A stretch of DNA of 64,000 nucleotides, taken from contig NZ_JAQMUE010000080.1 of assembly GCF_028330985.1 (NCBI RefSeq), positions 143,276-207,275 of the forward strand. Direction: 5' to 3'. The notes under the pieces were generated by a model, which made no database searches, had not been told where the DNA came from, and saw only the letters and a program-made list of their open reading frames with translations. Below, piece after piece: positions 35,495-45,183 of this stretch. Source of the DNA: Roseofilum reptotaenium CS-1145 (lineage in GTDB: Bacteria > Cyanobacteriota > Cyanobacteriia > Cyanobacteriales > Desertifilaceae). Each line of letters opens with the position of its first letter. Position 1 is the first letter of the stretch. Both the position numbers and the translations under genes were made by a program.

Positions 35495-36409
35495 CTAACC
35501 GAGGATCGTTTTCTTAAGGTTTCTCAGTTTCTGTCTCCATTGCGGTTCAGCTTTAGGCGCTGGAGGGTCAGCCGGAGGATTGGGATCGCCGAGATAACGG
35601 TAGTATCTCCATAACTCTCTATAAGGACCACCCTGTCTCATGGGACTTCCCGCCCAATGAAGATACATTAATCGCTTCCCTTTATCATATAAAATATGGT
35701 CTTTTTCTTCAAAATGTGCCGATCCTGCCCAACTTCCCGGTACTCCTTCTGGTAGCTTCACCAAGTTTAAACGTTTGGGAATTGATTTTAGAACCAGGTA
35801 GTTGAGAATGGGTTGGTCCGTGACTTGGGAGGAAAAATCAAAGTATTCTCGATGTTGGCTACACTCTTGCAGGAGTCTATACATCTGCTCTTGAGAAATG
35901 GCGGTTTTTTTAGAGGCCCAAAACCCACTATTGAACACATCTTGTAATTCTTCACCCGTAAAGATCTTGTTGTCTTTAACTAAGGGCGAGAAAATATCAT
36001 TTAATCCTCGACCAGAGTGATGATAATCACAACAAATAAATCCATATTTTGGTAGGTAAGATAGGATATCAGACATCCTTTCAAAGACAATGATATCAGT
36101 ATCGATATACAGAAAGTCATCTAGGGGGCCGAACCAGGCGACGAGCTTTCGCATTTTATTGGGTAATGCCAGAAAATCGCGATCGAATATCTCAGAAATT
36201 TTTATTGTAAATTCTTGTACAAGATTTAAATCAGGAAAAACGCGAACATTATGTTTCTCTGCAAGGATTTGCGCGGTTTCCTGATAATCTTCATTGAAGG
36301 GGATCATGTAAACAGTAATACTAGAATCGTACATGCGAATACTGTTTAAGAGGGCGATCGCATTCTCTTTCACTTTATTATTCGCTACAATATAAATTCC
36401 TTGGTTCAT
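35495..36409 (-). CDS. GT-A-fold glycosyltransferase-like protein
   Basis: The protein has 304 residues. It opens with GIYIVANNKVKENAIALLNS (a GT-A nucleotide-binding strand and helix) and carries FLYIDTDIIVFE, a DxD motif for metal-sugar nucleotide binding. Later HFEEKDHILYDKGKRLMYLH and GPYRELWRYYRY are shared with the neighbouring upstream gene product, so the two are paralogues. The acceptor is unknown. The stop codon of the upstream gene lies 3 bases from this ATG, so an operon is certain. Confidence 0.85.
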   Translation of the reverse strand: MNQGIYIVANNKVKENAIALLNSIRMYDSSITVYMIPFNEDYQETAQILAEKHNVRVFPDLNLVQEFTIKISEIFDRDFLALPNKMRKLVAWFGPLDDFLYIDTDIIVFERMSDILSYLPKYGFICCDYHHSGRGLNDIFSPLVKDNKIFTGEELQDVFNSGFWASKKTAISQEQMYRLLQECSQHREYFDFSSQVTDQPILNYLVLKSIPKRLNLVKLPEGVPGSWAGSAHFEEKDHILYDKGKRLMYLHWAGSPMRQGGPYRELWRYYRYLGDPNPPADPPAPKAEPQWRQKLRNLKKTILG

Positions 36410-36411
36410 AA

Positions 36412-37527
36412 TTATTTCCTAGATTTTTTAAGTCCTAATTTACGAAATACTTTCTGCATAAATGTGGGAGGGGGGTTATAGGGTTTAGGTTTACCAACAA
36501 ACTGTGGTCGATTTTCAGGTTCGTGCAAATAGCGATAGTGTAAGAATAGTTCTCGATAGGGAAAATCTAAGTTTTCCCCAGCACACAGACGAGTAAATAC
36601 CTTAGAAGAAAGCCCAATATAGTGCAGGTATGTTAACTGTGCCTCTTTATCATAGAGCAAATGATCCCGTTCCATAAAGTGAGGAGAAGTGACGGAACAT
36701 CCGGTGATCTGTTCTTTCGGGAGGTGTAGGGAAAAGTTGTAAATGTCCAAACCCGATCGCATGGTCATATAATTAAGAACAGATTGATTAGGGGCTGATG
36801 GGTATAAAATTTCAGCTTCTCCAGCTTGCAGGTAAGTAACCAGTTCATTTCTTTGCTCAACCGATAATAATCCTCGTTTGGATCCATAAAATCCAGCACA
36901 GAAAATCTCTCGATGAATTCGTTCTTGGGGGAAGATTTGAAATAGTTTGGAACTCTCTACATTATAAATATGAGAGGGGTCTTTATACTGGAAATCATAG
37001 ACAACAAAATCATGATGATTAAGTTCCTCAAAGACGAAATCTAGGGAGTTGAGAACCAATACATCAGCATCAAAGTAGACAAATTTTTCAAACGGACTTT
37101 TTGGGTCAAACGCACAGTAGCGACGGTTCATTCCGATACGACGAACTCCCTGAATGCCCTGGGATTCCCACTGTTGTAGGACATTAGGATGAGCTTTCCA
37201 GACCTCGTAGGAAAATTCTTCCCAAGGAGCAAAGATATCTGGATCGTTGAGTAATTCTACATTTTTTCTTCGACTAATTTCTGCTTTGACGCGATCTAGG
37301 CGATCGTCATAAGCAATAACACAGACGGGTGTATCAGCACCAACATTGACTTCTATACTGTTTAGCAGTGCAACCAGTTGATCGTAAACTACATCATTAG
37401 CAGATGTATAGATTCCATGAGTCATAGGATTGAATATACAAGGACATACTAGAGATCCGGCGACCAAAACATTAAGTTTGTCTGGTTTCTTTTGTTTATT
37501 GTCACTCATCGAAGATAGTTTTGACAA
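36412..37527 (-). CDS. GT-A-fold glycosyltransferase-like protein (paralogue)
   Basis: The 371-residue protein (365 from the second ATG at 37509) has THGIYTSANDVVYDQLVALL as the first GT-A strand and helix, and FVYFDADVLVLNS as the DxD motif. SPHFMERDHLLYDKEAQLTYLHY and PYRELFLHYRYLHEPENRP align with the neighbour encoded at 35495. The pair probably adds successive residues to the cluster's polysaccharide. First gene of a three-gene minus-strand operon, divergent from the sulfotransferases. Confidence 0.85.
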   Translation of the reverse strand: MSKLSSMSDNKQKKPDKLNVLVAGSLVCPCIFNPMTHGIYTSANDVVYDQLVALLNSIEVNVGADTPVCVIAYDDRLDRVKAEISRRKNVELLNDPDIFAPWEEFSYEVWKAHPNVLQQWESQGIQGVRRIGMNRRYCAFDPKSPFEKFVYFDADVLVLNSLDFVFEELNHHDFVVYDFQYKDPSHIYNVESSKLFQIFPQERIHREIFCAGFYGSKRGLLSVEQRNELVTYLQAGEAEILYPSAPNQSVLNYMTMRSGLDIYNFSLHLPKEQITGCSVTSPHFMERDHLLYDKEAQLTYLHYIGLSSKVFTRLCAGENLDFPYRELFLHYRYLHEPENRPQFVGKPKPYNPPPTFMQKVFRKLGLKKSRK

Positions 37528-37630
37528 CTATTAACTAGAGTAATTTTGAAAGATCTTAATGGGTGGTTACTTCTTGACAATCGTCTGAATTTATGACATC
37601 ATTTAATATGGGAATGTCATATACCAATTC

Positions 37631-38539
37631 ATGAAAAAGAAAGTTATCTTCATAATGGGCATTGGTCGTTCAGGATCAACCCTAGTGGAACTAATGCTTG
37701 GCAGCCATCCTAAAGCTTTCTCATTAGGTGAAATTAGTAAATTACCTGAAATTCTAGGAAAAACACAACAAAACTGGGCTTGGGCTTCACCAGGTAGCAC
37801 CTTTTGGCAAGATAAATTCACTGAAACGGAATTAAGGCAGTTAGCATCTGGATTATCAGATCACCGATTACATCAGTATCTCCCTTTGAAAGTTGAGAGA
37901 ACAGTTCGAGAATGGCTAGGTAACGATCAAATACTGAATCCCTACACTATACTCTTTTCTAAAACAAAAGCTGACATTCTAACTGATTCTAGTAAAACGG
38001 TTCATTGGATATCTAATAAACTTAAAGCGAGAGAATTTAGACAGCAGGAGATTGACGCTTATTTGGTATATAATGTTCGTGATGGCCGAGCCGTGCTGAA
38101 TTCTTATCTACGACTCAAAAAAGATACAGTAGAAGAAATAAGTAACAGATGGGTTACGCTTTTGAAGGAATACCACGAGTTTTATAATCAGTTTCCAGAG
38201 AATAAGAAAGTAACCGTTCGCTATGAAGAACTAGTAAGTAATCCCCAAGAAGTTATCAAATCGCTCTGTGATTGGCTAAACCTTGAATTTAGTCCAGATA
38301 TGGTTGAATATTGGAAGCACGATCATCATCATATTGTGGGAAGTCGGGGCACAAGTGCTTTAATTGCTAAGTATAGAGGACAAACCTCACGAAACCTAGA
38401 TAGTCATGGCGATTATTATCAAGATCCGGAATTCAGAATCAAATTAGATTTGCGTTGGAAAAATGAATTATCTCCAGAAAATTTGCAAGTATTTAATGCT
38501 ATTGCTGGAAATTTGAATAAACCCTATGAGTGGGATTAG
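37631..38539 (+). CDS. Sulfotransferase family protein
   Basis: The 302-residue protein carries the PAPS 5'-phosphosulfate-binding loop GIGRSGSTLVELML close to the N-terminus (residues about 10-23). The 3'-phosphate-binding region is seen as NVRDGRAVLNSYL, and RYEELVSNPQEVI is the later family motif. It transfers sulfate from PAPS to an acceptor, here probably a sugar of the polysaccharide. It has 35 bases to a paralogue downstream. The N-terminus is a cytosolic start with no membrane anchor. A TTGACA at 37574 could be its -35 box. Confidence 0.9.
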   Translation: MKKKVIFIMGIGRSGSTLVELMLGSHPKAFSLGEISKLPEILGKTQQNWAWASPGSTFWQDKFTETELRQLASGLSDHRLHQYLPLKVERTVREWLGNDQILNPYTILFSKTKADILTDSSKTVHWISNKLKAREFRQQEIDAYLVYNVRDGRAVLNSYLRLKKDTVEEISNRWVTLLKEYHEFYNQFPENKKVTVRYEELVSNPQEVIKSLCDWLNLEFSPDMVEYWKHDHHHIVGSRGTSALIAKYRGQTSRNLDSHGDYYQDPEFRIKLDLRWKNELSPENLQVFNAIAGNLNKPYEWD

Positions 38540-38574
38540 TGAATTGCTGTTGATGAAAAATAATGGGTTGAAAA

Positions 38575-39492
38575 ATGAGTAAGAGAAAAGTTTTATTTAT
38601 TATTGGAGCCGGTCACTGTGGTTCCAGTCTACTTGCTCTTATATTAGGGAGTCATCCTCAATGCTTTTCGGCTGGAGAGTTAGGTAACTTGCCGAATCGT
38701 TACAGAAAAGGACTGTATCTTGATTGTGTGAACTGTAATTCTGATTTTTGGGATCGAACATTTGGAGACTCAGGTCTGAAACAGTTATCCATTGGATTGG
38801 GTGATACTCGCGTCACTCCTTATATCCCCCTAAAGTTAGAGAAAAATATTCGTGAGTTCTTAGGGACAGATCGAGTGTTTAAGCCGTACACCTTCATGTT
38901 GGCGCAATTGGGTAAAGAAGTCATTATCGATGCTAGTAAATATTGGGTTTGGGTAGATAGAAAGACGAAAGCCAAAGAGTTTACAGTAGGTGAAGTTGAA
39001 GCATACTTGTTAAATTTAGTCAGAGATGGCCGCGCTATTGTCAATTCATATCTAAGGAAATATCCTCAAAGAGACATGGCTACTTTCACTCAAAATTGGA
39101 TGGACAAAACAAAACGGAGACAAGAGTTTTACCAATCTTTTGACCGAGGGAAGAAAATTGAAGTGGCTTATGAACAGTTAGCAAGCGATCCTCACGTAAC
39201 AGTCCAGAAGATTTGTGAGTTTCTGGAGATAGAGTTTACGCCAGATATGATTGAATATTGGAAATACGATCATCATGACATTTCCGGGAATGATGGAACT
39301 TACTCTCTAGTGAGGCGTTATCAACAGCAAGAAATGCTAGATAAGGTGAAAGAGACTCATGGTGAGTATTATGAAAAGATTGATTTAGGAATCAAATTGG
39401 ATTTGCGATGGAAAAAAGAGTTGTCAAAAGAAAAACTCGATATTTTTAATTCAATTGCTGGTGAATTCAATCAACCCTATGTATGGGATTAG
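38575..39492 (+). CDS. Sulfotransferase family protein (tandem paralogue)
   Basis: The 305-residue protein is a clear duplicate of the preceding one: GSHPQCFSAGELGNLPNRYR, LVRDGRAIVNSYL, EFTPDMIEYWKYDHHDISG and a common C-terminus (LDLRWKKELS, then FNSIAGEFNQPYVWD). Its P-loop reads GAGHCGSSLLALIL in place of GRSGST, changing the Arg-Ser pair to His-Cys while keeping GSS. The two may sulfate different positions. The last bases overlap the stop of the minus-strand gene at 39489. Confidence 0.88.
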   Translation: MSKRKVLFIIGAGHCGSSLLALILGSHPQCFSAGELGNLPNRYRKGLYLDCVNCNSDFWDRTFGDSGLKQLSIGLGDTRVTPYIPLKLEKNIREFLGTDRVFKPYTFMLAQLGKEVIIDASKYWVWVDRKTKAKEFTVGEVEAYLLNLVRDGRAIVNSYLRKYPQRDMATFTQNWMDKTKRRQEFYQSFDRGKKIEVAYEQLASDPHVTVQKICEFLEIEFTPDMIEYWKYDHHDISGNDGTYSLVRRYQQQEMLDKVKETHGEYYEKIDLGIKLDLRWKKELSKEKLDIFNSIAGEFNQPYVWD

Positions 39493-40481
39493 AAAGTTAA
39501 AGACTGTAACCGTTTCTTCATCGCTTCTGCTTTAATCAACCAATAGTGTTGTTGAATGTACATCCATTTGAACAGATTAGGGGATTCTATCCAGCGTTGA
39601 TAGGTAGGAGTCGCAATATCAGTGAGGAATGCTTTCCAAGAGGAGAGAATGGTTTCAATGCGGGTACTTTGAGCGCGATCGCAACCATTAGCAATCATAT
39701 CTTTCCGCAACTGTGGATTATCTTTCAAAGTTTTAATGGCAGCGATCGCCTCCTCTAGAGATTTAACCTCAATATAGTCCAGATCGCTGCGCCGTTCTGC
39801 TTGAAATGCTGATTCAGCTCCCAAAATGACGGGAACCTCTGCACGCCAAGAGTTATAGAGTTTAGTTGCCGGTTTCCACAGATAGGTTTCAGTTGCTTCA
39901 AAGGTACGGACTGCAATTACAGCATCTACATTACTGTAATCATGCCATCGCTCTTTGGGTACAATGTTCCACTGTAGACCCATCTCTGCAAGACTTTGAG
40001 ACCAGGAGGGATCTTTTAATTCTGGAGCTAAGTTATAACTGATACCAAAATAAGCAATGTTTTCAAAGCGATCGCCGCGATCTCGATCACGAGGAATTAA
40101 TCCAGGTTGAGACCAAAGCGGAATATAATGGCTATTTTTAACCACTTCAGTCTCCTGTGGATTTTGAACCACATGCATTTGTGCATAAGGATGAGCTGCT
40201 TGATCGGCTTTCATACAGACCATCAAGACTTTTGGAATTGGTCTCAATTTATACTTAAAAGAATCTCGATGAGCTAACACAATACCTTCATCTGGAATCG
40301 ATCCTACTAAGCTACAAGGAAATCCATCGGACTTAAGATGTAAATAAGTTTGCAAAGTCCAACAGTAAATTCCACGGCCAAACCCTTCCCAATAACTCTT
40401 AGCATTATTTGGCATATCTTCTAGCCAGTCTGCTTGAGGAAGGTAAAAATAGATGGGAGGTAAGTTATCATAGTTGCTCAT
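39489..40481 (-). CDS. Glycosyltransferase-like protein
   Basis: The start is the ATG at 40481 (MSNYDNLPPIYFYLPQADW), which has GAGGAG nine bases upstream, giving 330 residues. The second half looks like a GT-B donor domain (VDAVIAVRTFEA, KPATKLYNSWRAEVPVILGA, then LDYIEVKSLEEAI), where the conserved P-x-K-L-x-N and the Glu-containing strand recall GT-B families. Acceptor and donor unknown. It follows the sulfotransferase gene on the same strand by 13 bases. Confidence 0.75.
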   Translation of the reverse strand: MSNYDNLPPIYFYLPQADWLEDMPNNAKSYWEGFGRGIYCWTLQTYLHLKSDGFPCSLVGSIPDEGIVLAHRDSFKYKLRPIPKVLMVCMKADQAAHPYAQMHVVQNPQETEVVKNSHYIPLWSQPGLIPRDRDRGDRFENIAYFGISYNLAPELKDPSWSQSLAEMGLQWNIVPKERWHDYSNVDAVIAVRTFEATETYLWKPATKLYNSWRAEVPVILGAESAFQAERRSDLDYIEVKSLEEAIAAIKTLKDNPQLRKDMIANGCDRAQSTRIETILSSWKAFLTDIATPTYQRWIESPNLFKWMYIQQHYWLIKAEAMKKRLQSLTF

Positions 40482-40494
40482 GTTCGCTAACTCC

Positions 40495-41406
40495 TCAACC
40501 CTCCAACCACTTCGATAAATCTCGTCCAATCAACTCTTGAAGCTTCAGAATATCCTCCCGATACTCTTCTGTTAGTTCCTTGCGTAGCTTGGGAGATAAT
40601 TTAGGCTTCCCTAAATTTTGCTGTTTCAGCCTATCAGCAATGCTTTTACGAAACTTCATCGGTAACAGGGTTTTGACTACTGCTTTAACAGGATTCGGTC
40701 GATTCAGCAGAGTATTAACTGTCTGATTCTTGGGAACACGAGTAGGGTTATGTTTCTTGCTCACATTAGGAACAAAATTATCATCTACTTCTAAAAATTG
40801 GAAAACCTCTTTCATCAGTCCAGTTGGATCTGCAATCAAATCGTCATACAGATACACTCGAATTTGCTTCGCATCGAAAGTATCGAAGTATCGCTTCAAC
40901 TGAACATAGTAAAATCCCCGGCGTTTATGATGCCATTGAAAGCTCCAATTTTTGGCAATCCTATCCTCTTCTTCTTTCAGAGTTTTAACAAAATCTGGAA
41001 CCGGTTCTCTCCCATTACTCAAAGAAAATAAAAAATGTGAAAATGCTCGTTCTGCTGGCTGGCGGAGAATTGCAATTAACTTGGCATCAGGAATATAATG
41101 ATGAATTCTTTGAACTGCTTTTTCACTGTAAATATATGACGTAGATGCTTCTCCTATAGCTTTCTCATCGGTTACCCCTGCAAACAACTCTTGATAGCTG
41201 TCCAAATCAGTAATAGCATTCGTCATCACATGATTGCCATTGGGGCCAATACGATTAATATCTTCTCCTTCTAGAGTAAAAAAATCAGGTTCTTTTTGAT
41301 CCCTAGACGCTGGCATATAGACTTGTGGATGCTGCTTAAGGTAGTAATATAAAGAAGATGTTCCTGATTTAGCTGCGCCAATCAATAAAAAGTTAGGTAG
41401 GGTCAT
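40495..41406 (-). CDS. PAPS-dependent sulfotransferase (heparan-sulfate-type)
   Basis: The 303-residue protein has the P-loop FLLIGAAKSGTSSLYYYL (PAPS 5' loop, KSGTSS), HPQVYMP, KEPDFF and AILRQPAERAFSHF, which binds the 3' phosphate. This is the heparan N/O-sulfotransferase-like type, different from the tandem pair at 37.6 kb. It supports sulfation of a glycan made by this cluster. It lies between two glycosyltransferase genes on the minus strand, 18 bases from the one upstream. Confidence 0.93.
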   Translation of the reverse strand: MTLPNFLLIGAAKSGTSSLYYYLKQHPQVYMPASRDQKEPDFFTLEGEDINRIGPNGNHVMTNAITDLDSYQELFAGVTDEKAIGEASTSYIYSEKAVQRIHHYIPDAKLIAILRQPAERAFSHFLFSLSNGREPVPDFVKTLKEEEDRIAKNWSFQWHHKRRGFYYVQLKRYFDTFDAKQIRVYLYDDLIADPTGLMKEVFQFLEVDDNFVPNVSKKHNPTRVPKNQTVNTLLNRPNPVKAVVKTLLPMKFRKSIADRLKQQNLGKPKLSPKLRKELTEEYREDILKLQELIGRDLSKWLEG

Positions 41407-41424
41407 GGTTTTATCTCTAAATTT

Positions 41425-42540
41425 CTATTGTTCATTTAACCAGAATTGGGCAACTTGTTCCCAAGTCTCATTTTTAACTAGATCGGAAAACCGTTCGCGG
41501 ATCTCTTGCAGTTCTGAAGGATTTCGCATCAGTTCTATAATTTTCCAAGCTACTGCTTCTTGGGTTTCTTTCGTATAAGGATTACCTGGTACTTTAACAC
41601 AATATTCTTTATCTTTCAGTCCAGCATAATCCGTCGTTACGGGGACAGCACCCACTAGGGCCGATTCTCGCACTGTATTACAATCAAGCTCTTCAAAAGT
41701 ACATCCATAATAATTAATATTAGAAGTAGCTTTCTCGGCCATAAGCTGTTCGCGACCTACCTTTCCATGTTCAATTACGCCCGGTTGTTGCATCAATGTT
41801 TCCATTTTCTGTTTCCAATCTTCTTTGATTTGTCTCGGCCAACCGTAGTAAATATGAAGTTTGGCTTCAGGAATTTCTTGGTGAATTAAGGGCCAGCCGA
41901 ATTCTAACATTCTTTCTAGACCTCGGATATAATTGGATGCGTAGATGATTTTATAGGGATCTTTGAGTTGTCCACAAAATTTAAGGAAGGAAGAATCGAA
42001 TCCATTGGGGACAATCGCAATTTGGCGATCTGGAATTTCTGGTAATAAGGATCGATGGAATAAATTTTTACAGAATACTTTATCATAGCCTTTTAGTTTT
42101 TCATAGGTCACTTCTTCTGGTAAGAGAACAGAACCTAAATCGAGCCAAACCCGTTTTGCTTTGATCGGGAATTTAATTCGCCAGGCAAACTGCCACATAA
42201 TGAGTGTATCAAAAGAATCGCAAGGATTGAATTGAGTGTGGTGATAATACTGGACTCCATCATACAATCCTTGTTGAGATCCACAATTATTATAGACAGT
42301 AACAGAATAACCTAATTTAATCCATTCACGAGATAAATAGACAATGCGGGCATCTGCACCTCCTAATCCCGTTTTTAGACTTTCTGGAGACCATTCATAA
42401 TTAGTATCTCCCGTATAGTATACAATAGACTTATCTGGCCATAGTTTAGATTTTAAGCCCTGGTTTATGAGTTTTATTTGTGACTTTACTTTCCCAAGTA
42501 TTTTTTGATAGATGTTCATGAAACTCATACTTGAATACAT
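41425..42540 (-). CDS. GT-B glycosyltransferase
   Basis: The protein is 371 residues from the first ATG (367 or 364 from internal ATGs at 42528 and 42519). It begins with a helical segment, then SIVYYTGDTNYEWSPESLKT and ADARIVYLSREWIKLGYSVT, as in GT4-type enzymes. YASNYIRGLERML, a repeat-binding GYPWPLIH-like strand, LHIYYGWP, and FEELDCNTVRESALVGAVPV (the E-x7-E donor region) follow. It is a paralogue of the divergent 42707 gene product, which shares nearly every motif. First gene of the minus-strand operon 42540-39489. Confidence 0.85.
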   Translation of the reverse strand: MYSSMSFMNIYQKILGKVKSQIKLINQGLKSKLWPDKSIVYYTGDTNYEWSPESLKTGLGGADARIVYLSREWIKLGYSVTVYNNCGSQQGLYDGVQYYHHTQFNPCDSFDTLIMWQFAWRIKFPIKAKRVWLDLGSVLLPEEVTYEKLKGYDKVFCKNLFHRSLLPEIPDRQIAIVPNGFDSSFLKFCGQLKDPYKIIYASNYIRGLERMLEFGWPLIHQEIPEAKLHIYYGWPRQIKEDWKQKMETLMQQPGVIEHGKVGREQLMAEKATSNINYYGCTFEELDCNTVRESALVGAVPVTTDYAGLKDKEYCVKVPGNPYTKETQEAVAWKIIELMRNPSELQEIRERFSDLVKNETWEQVAQFWLNEQ

Positions 42541-42706
42541 CCGTTATGATATAGTTGTAATACTACCAAGTTTTGGTTAGACTCTCCGAAATGATTAAAT
42601 GTTTTGATCATCCCTTAATTATCCATGCTCATCATAGACCACCCGTTTAGACTAGAGACAGAAAATAAAGAAATCTTCACTATCTCCATGACATAAAGTA
42701 CGGCCA

Positions 42707-43819
42707 ATGAAAAAAATCAAAGCATGGGTTAAGCAAACACTCCCTAATCTTCAGACTCTTTATAAGAAGATAACTGCTAAAACATGGTCTCCTCATTCAA
42801 TTGTTTATTATACCGGAAACCACCATGAGGGATTAACTCCAAATAGCTTGAAAACTGGCGCAAGTGGTTCTCATGCGGCTGTTATTTATCTGGCCAGAGA
42901 ATGGGTGAAGTTAGGACATCAAGTCAGGGTGTATAGCAATTGTGGAGATCAAGAGGGACTTTATGATGGGGTAGAATATGTCAACTATTATAAATTCAAT
43001 TGGTGCGATCGCTTTGATACTGTGATTATTTGGAGACATTCTACCTTACTACAGTATCCCATTAACGCCAAGAACCTTTGGTTAGATTGGCATGATACTC
43101 TAGGCCCAGCCAAAGCTTTTACAACAGAACGATTAGAACCCTTTGATAAAATATTTTCTAAGAGCCATTATCAACGCCGATTATTGCCCCAGTTTAATGA
43201 TGATAAATTTGTGGTCATTAACAATGGAGTGAGTGAAGAAATTAGCCCGTTATACAATACGCCTAAAACCCCCTATAAATTAATCTATGGCTCGCGCTAC
43301 TATCGAGGACTAGAGTATATGCTAACTTACGGATGGCCGATTATTAAACAAGAAATCCCTGAAGCAGAACTTCACCTATTCTATGGATTTACCAAGCGAG
43401 ATAATCACCCTAAACACTCAGAGTGGAGAAAAAAAATGATCGATCTAATAAATCAGCCTGGTGTGTTTGATCGTGGCCGTGTTTCTCAAGATAAGATTCT
43501 AGAGGAAAAAGCAAAATCATTGATTCATTATTATGGTTGTACCTATCCAGAAATTGATTGTATTTCTGTTCGTGAATCAGCAATGGTGGGCTGTATTCCA
43601 GTCATGACTGATTTAGCGGCTTTAGGTGAAAAACCTTATGGCATAAAGGTTTCTGGAGATCCAGAATCTCAGGAAACGCAAGAAGCAATAGCCTATCAAG
43701 TAATTGATTTAATGCGGGCAGACCCGGAAAAATTGCAGTTAATTCGCGAACAGTTTCAGCAATTGGCTCAAGAAGAGACCTGGGCAAAAGTTGCGCCTAT
43801 TTGGTTGAAAAATCAGTAG
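42707..43819 (+). CDS. GT-B glycosyltransferase (divergent paralogue)
   Basis: The 370-residue protein matches the minus-strand neighbour: SIVYYTGNHHEGLTPNSLKT, IYLAREWVKLGHQVRVYSN, GSRYYRGLEYMLTYGWPI and YPEIDCISVRESAMVGCIPV. The two genes are divergently arranged around a 166-base spacer, consistent with an inverted duplication. It probably adds a related sugar. Donor and acceptor are unknown. It lies 32 bases ahead of another glycosyltransferase gene. Confidence 0.85.
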   Translation: MKKIKAWVKQTLPNLQTLYKKITAKTWSPHSIVYYTGNHHEGLTPNSLKTGASGSHAAVIYLAREWVKLGHQVRVYSNCGDQEGLYDGVEYVNYYKFNWCDRFDTVIIWRHSTLLQYPINAKNLWLDWHDTLGPAKAFTTERLEPFDKIFSKSHYQRRLLPQFNDDKFVVINNGVSEEISPLYNTPKTPYKLIYGSRYYRGLEYMLTYGWPIIKQEIPEAELHLFYGFTKRDNHPKHSEWRKKMIDLINQPGVFDRGRVSQDKILEEKAKSLIHYYGCTYPEIDCISVRESAMVGCIPVMTDLAALGEKPYGIKVSGDPESQETQEAIAYQVIDLMRADPEKLQLIREQFQQLAQEETWAKVAPIWLKNQ

Positions 43820-43851
43820 AATTAAGTTTAATATTGGATTTTTTTATAGAT

Positions 43852-45132
43852 ATGGCTCACTCAACTAGGATGAAATTAATTATCCCCATTGAATATTATA
43901 GATCGGGTGGTGTCGAGCGAGTAATTATCTCTCTTATTGAGGAATTTTCTAAGAACATAGAACAAATTATTATCGTTTTACCTAAAAAAGATATTTATTA
44001 CTTTCAGAAAATACTGCCCTCTTCTGAGTCCATAGTTTACGAATCTTTTGTCCCAACAAAAAATATGCTTTTATCTTTTTTAAGAATTTTAATTTCAGGA
44101 TCAAAGATATTTAAAATTAAACAATTAGAGAAAAAAATAAAGAAATTCAGAAACCAGCAGTCCAAACATAATGCCCTCAATGGATTAATTGAAAAGTATC
44201 AAGCGACCCATTGTTTATATGTTTTAACCAATCGATTAACGCCACCTAACCTCAAAATCCCTTTGGGAATGATCGCTCATGATGTGTTTTGGCGGTTTGC
44301 CCCCATGACCTATCCAGAAGATTATGTGAGAGAGTACGATCAAAGTTTGTTAGTATGGCTCAAAAAATCTGATCTTGTTTTTACGGTTTCTGAGAAGACA
44401 AAGACTGATATAATATCAGTTTTTCCTGGTTTTTCGTCCAAAATTAAACCCATTCCTAATGCTGGGGTAGCCATTCGTAAGACGGAACGTGATAGAGAGA
44501 CAACTGTTAACTCTAGCCATCTCATTACATTTTATTTTCCTTCTTCATTTGGAATTTATAAGGATCACTTAACGTTACTGAGAAGCGGGATAAGAGTTGC
44601 TCAGAAAAAACTTCAGTTCCAGGTTGTACTTACCGGTAAGGAAACAGATGCTTTAGTCAATGGACGTTTAAGTCTGTCCCAGCAAAGTAGTACTCAAGAA
44701 TATTCTAATTATTTAAATCAATGCCATCAAGTCTATTCAGAAAATAGAGATGTAATTGAGCAGTACTTTAACGGTTTGGGTTATGGAGAGTATGAACAGG
44801 TAGAATATTGGTATCAGCATTGTTCTTGTGTGATTATACCGTCACAATATGAGGGTTTTGGTCTGGCTCTCTCGGAAGCAATTTCAAGAGGTTTACCGGT
44901 TATTGCTTCAGATTTAGAGGTATTTCAAGAGCAAGTTAGATTGTATCAGTGTTTTGATCAAGTTGAGTTTTTCCCTCCAGGAGATGCAGAGGCTTTAGCT
45001 GCGTGTATGGAAAGATTTGTTCATCATCCTAAGAGTAAGTTGAATCCAGAAAAAACACAAGAAAAACTATCTCTTTGGACTTGGAAGGATGCAGCACAAC
45101 AGTACATTAGTTTGTTAGAGTCTATTGTTTAG
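43852..45132 (+). CDS. GT4-type glycosyltransferase
   Basis: The ATG at 43852 (MAHSTRMKLIIPIEYY) gives 426 residues; the earlier TTG would overlap the preceding gene. N-terminal domain: LIIPIEYYRSGGVERVIISL. The donor domain includes LITFYFPSSFGIYKDH, YWYQHCSCVIIPSQYEGFGL and ALSEAISRGLPVIASD, which is the GT4 E-x7-E motif. Retaining transfer from a nucleotide sugar is inferred. AT-rich relative to its neighbours. It is convergent with the ABC exporter gene. Confidence 0.9.
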   Translation: MAHSTRMKLIIPIEYYRSGGVERVIISLIEEFSKNIEQIIIVLPKKDIYYFQKILPSSESIVYESFVPTKNMLLSFLRILISGSKIFKIKQLEKKIKKFRNQQSKHNALNGLIEKYQATHCLYVLTNRLTPPNLKIPLGMIAHDVFWRFAPMTYPEDYVREYDQSLLVWLKKSDLVFTVSEKTKTDIISVFPGFSSKIKPIPNAGVAIRKTERDRETTVNSSHLITFYFPSSFGIYKDHLTLLRSGIRVAQKKLQFQVVLTGKETDALVNGRLSLSQQSSTQEYSNYLNQCHQVYSENRDVIEQYFNGLGYGEYEQVEYWYQHCSCVIIPSQYEGFGLALSEAISRGLPVIASDLEVFQEQVRLYQCFDQVEFFPPGDAEALAACMERFVHHPKSKLNPEKTQEKLSLWTWKDAAQQYISLLESIV

Positions 45133-45183
45133 CTTCCAAACCAAGGGAATGATTTTTTGTGTTCTTGTTAGTGCTGTTTTAAT

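Noticed and set aside
37574..37609. TTGACA promoter for the sulfotransferase gene
   Set aside because: The -35 box is perfect, but no acceptable -10 box lies 16-18 bases downstream; TAATAT is 24 bases away. Mentioned only as a possibility.
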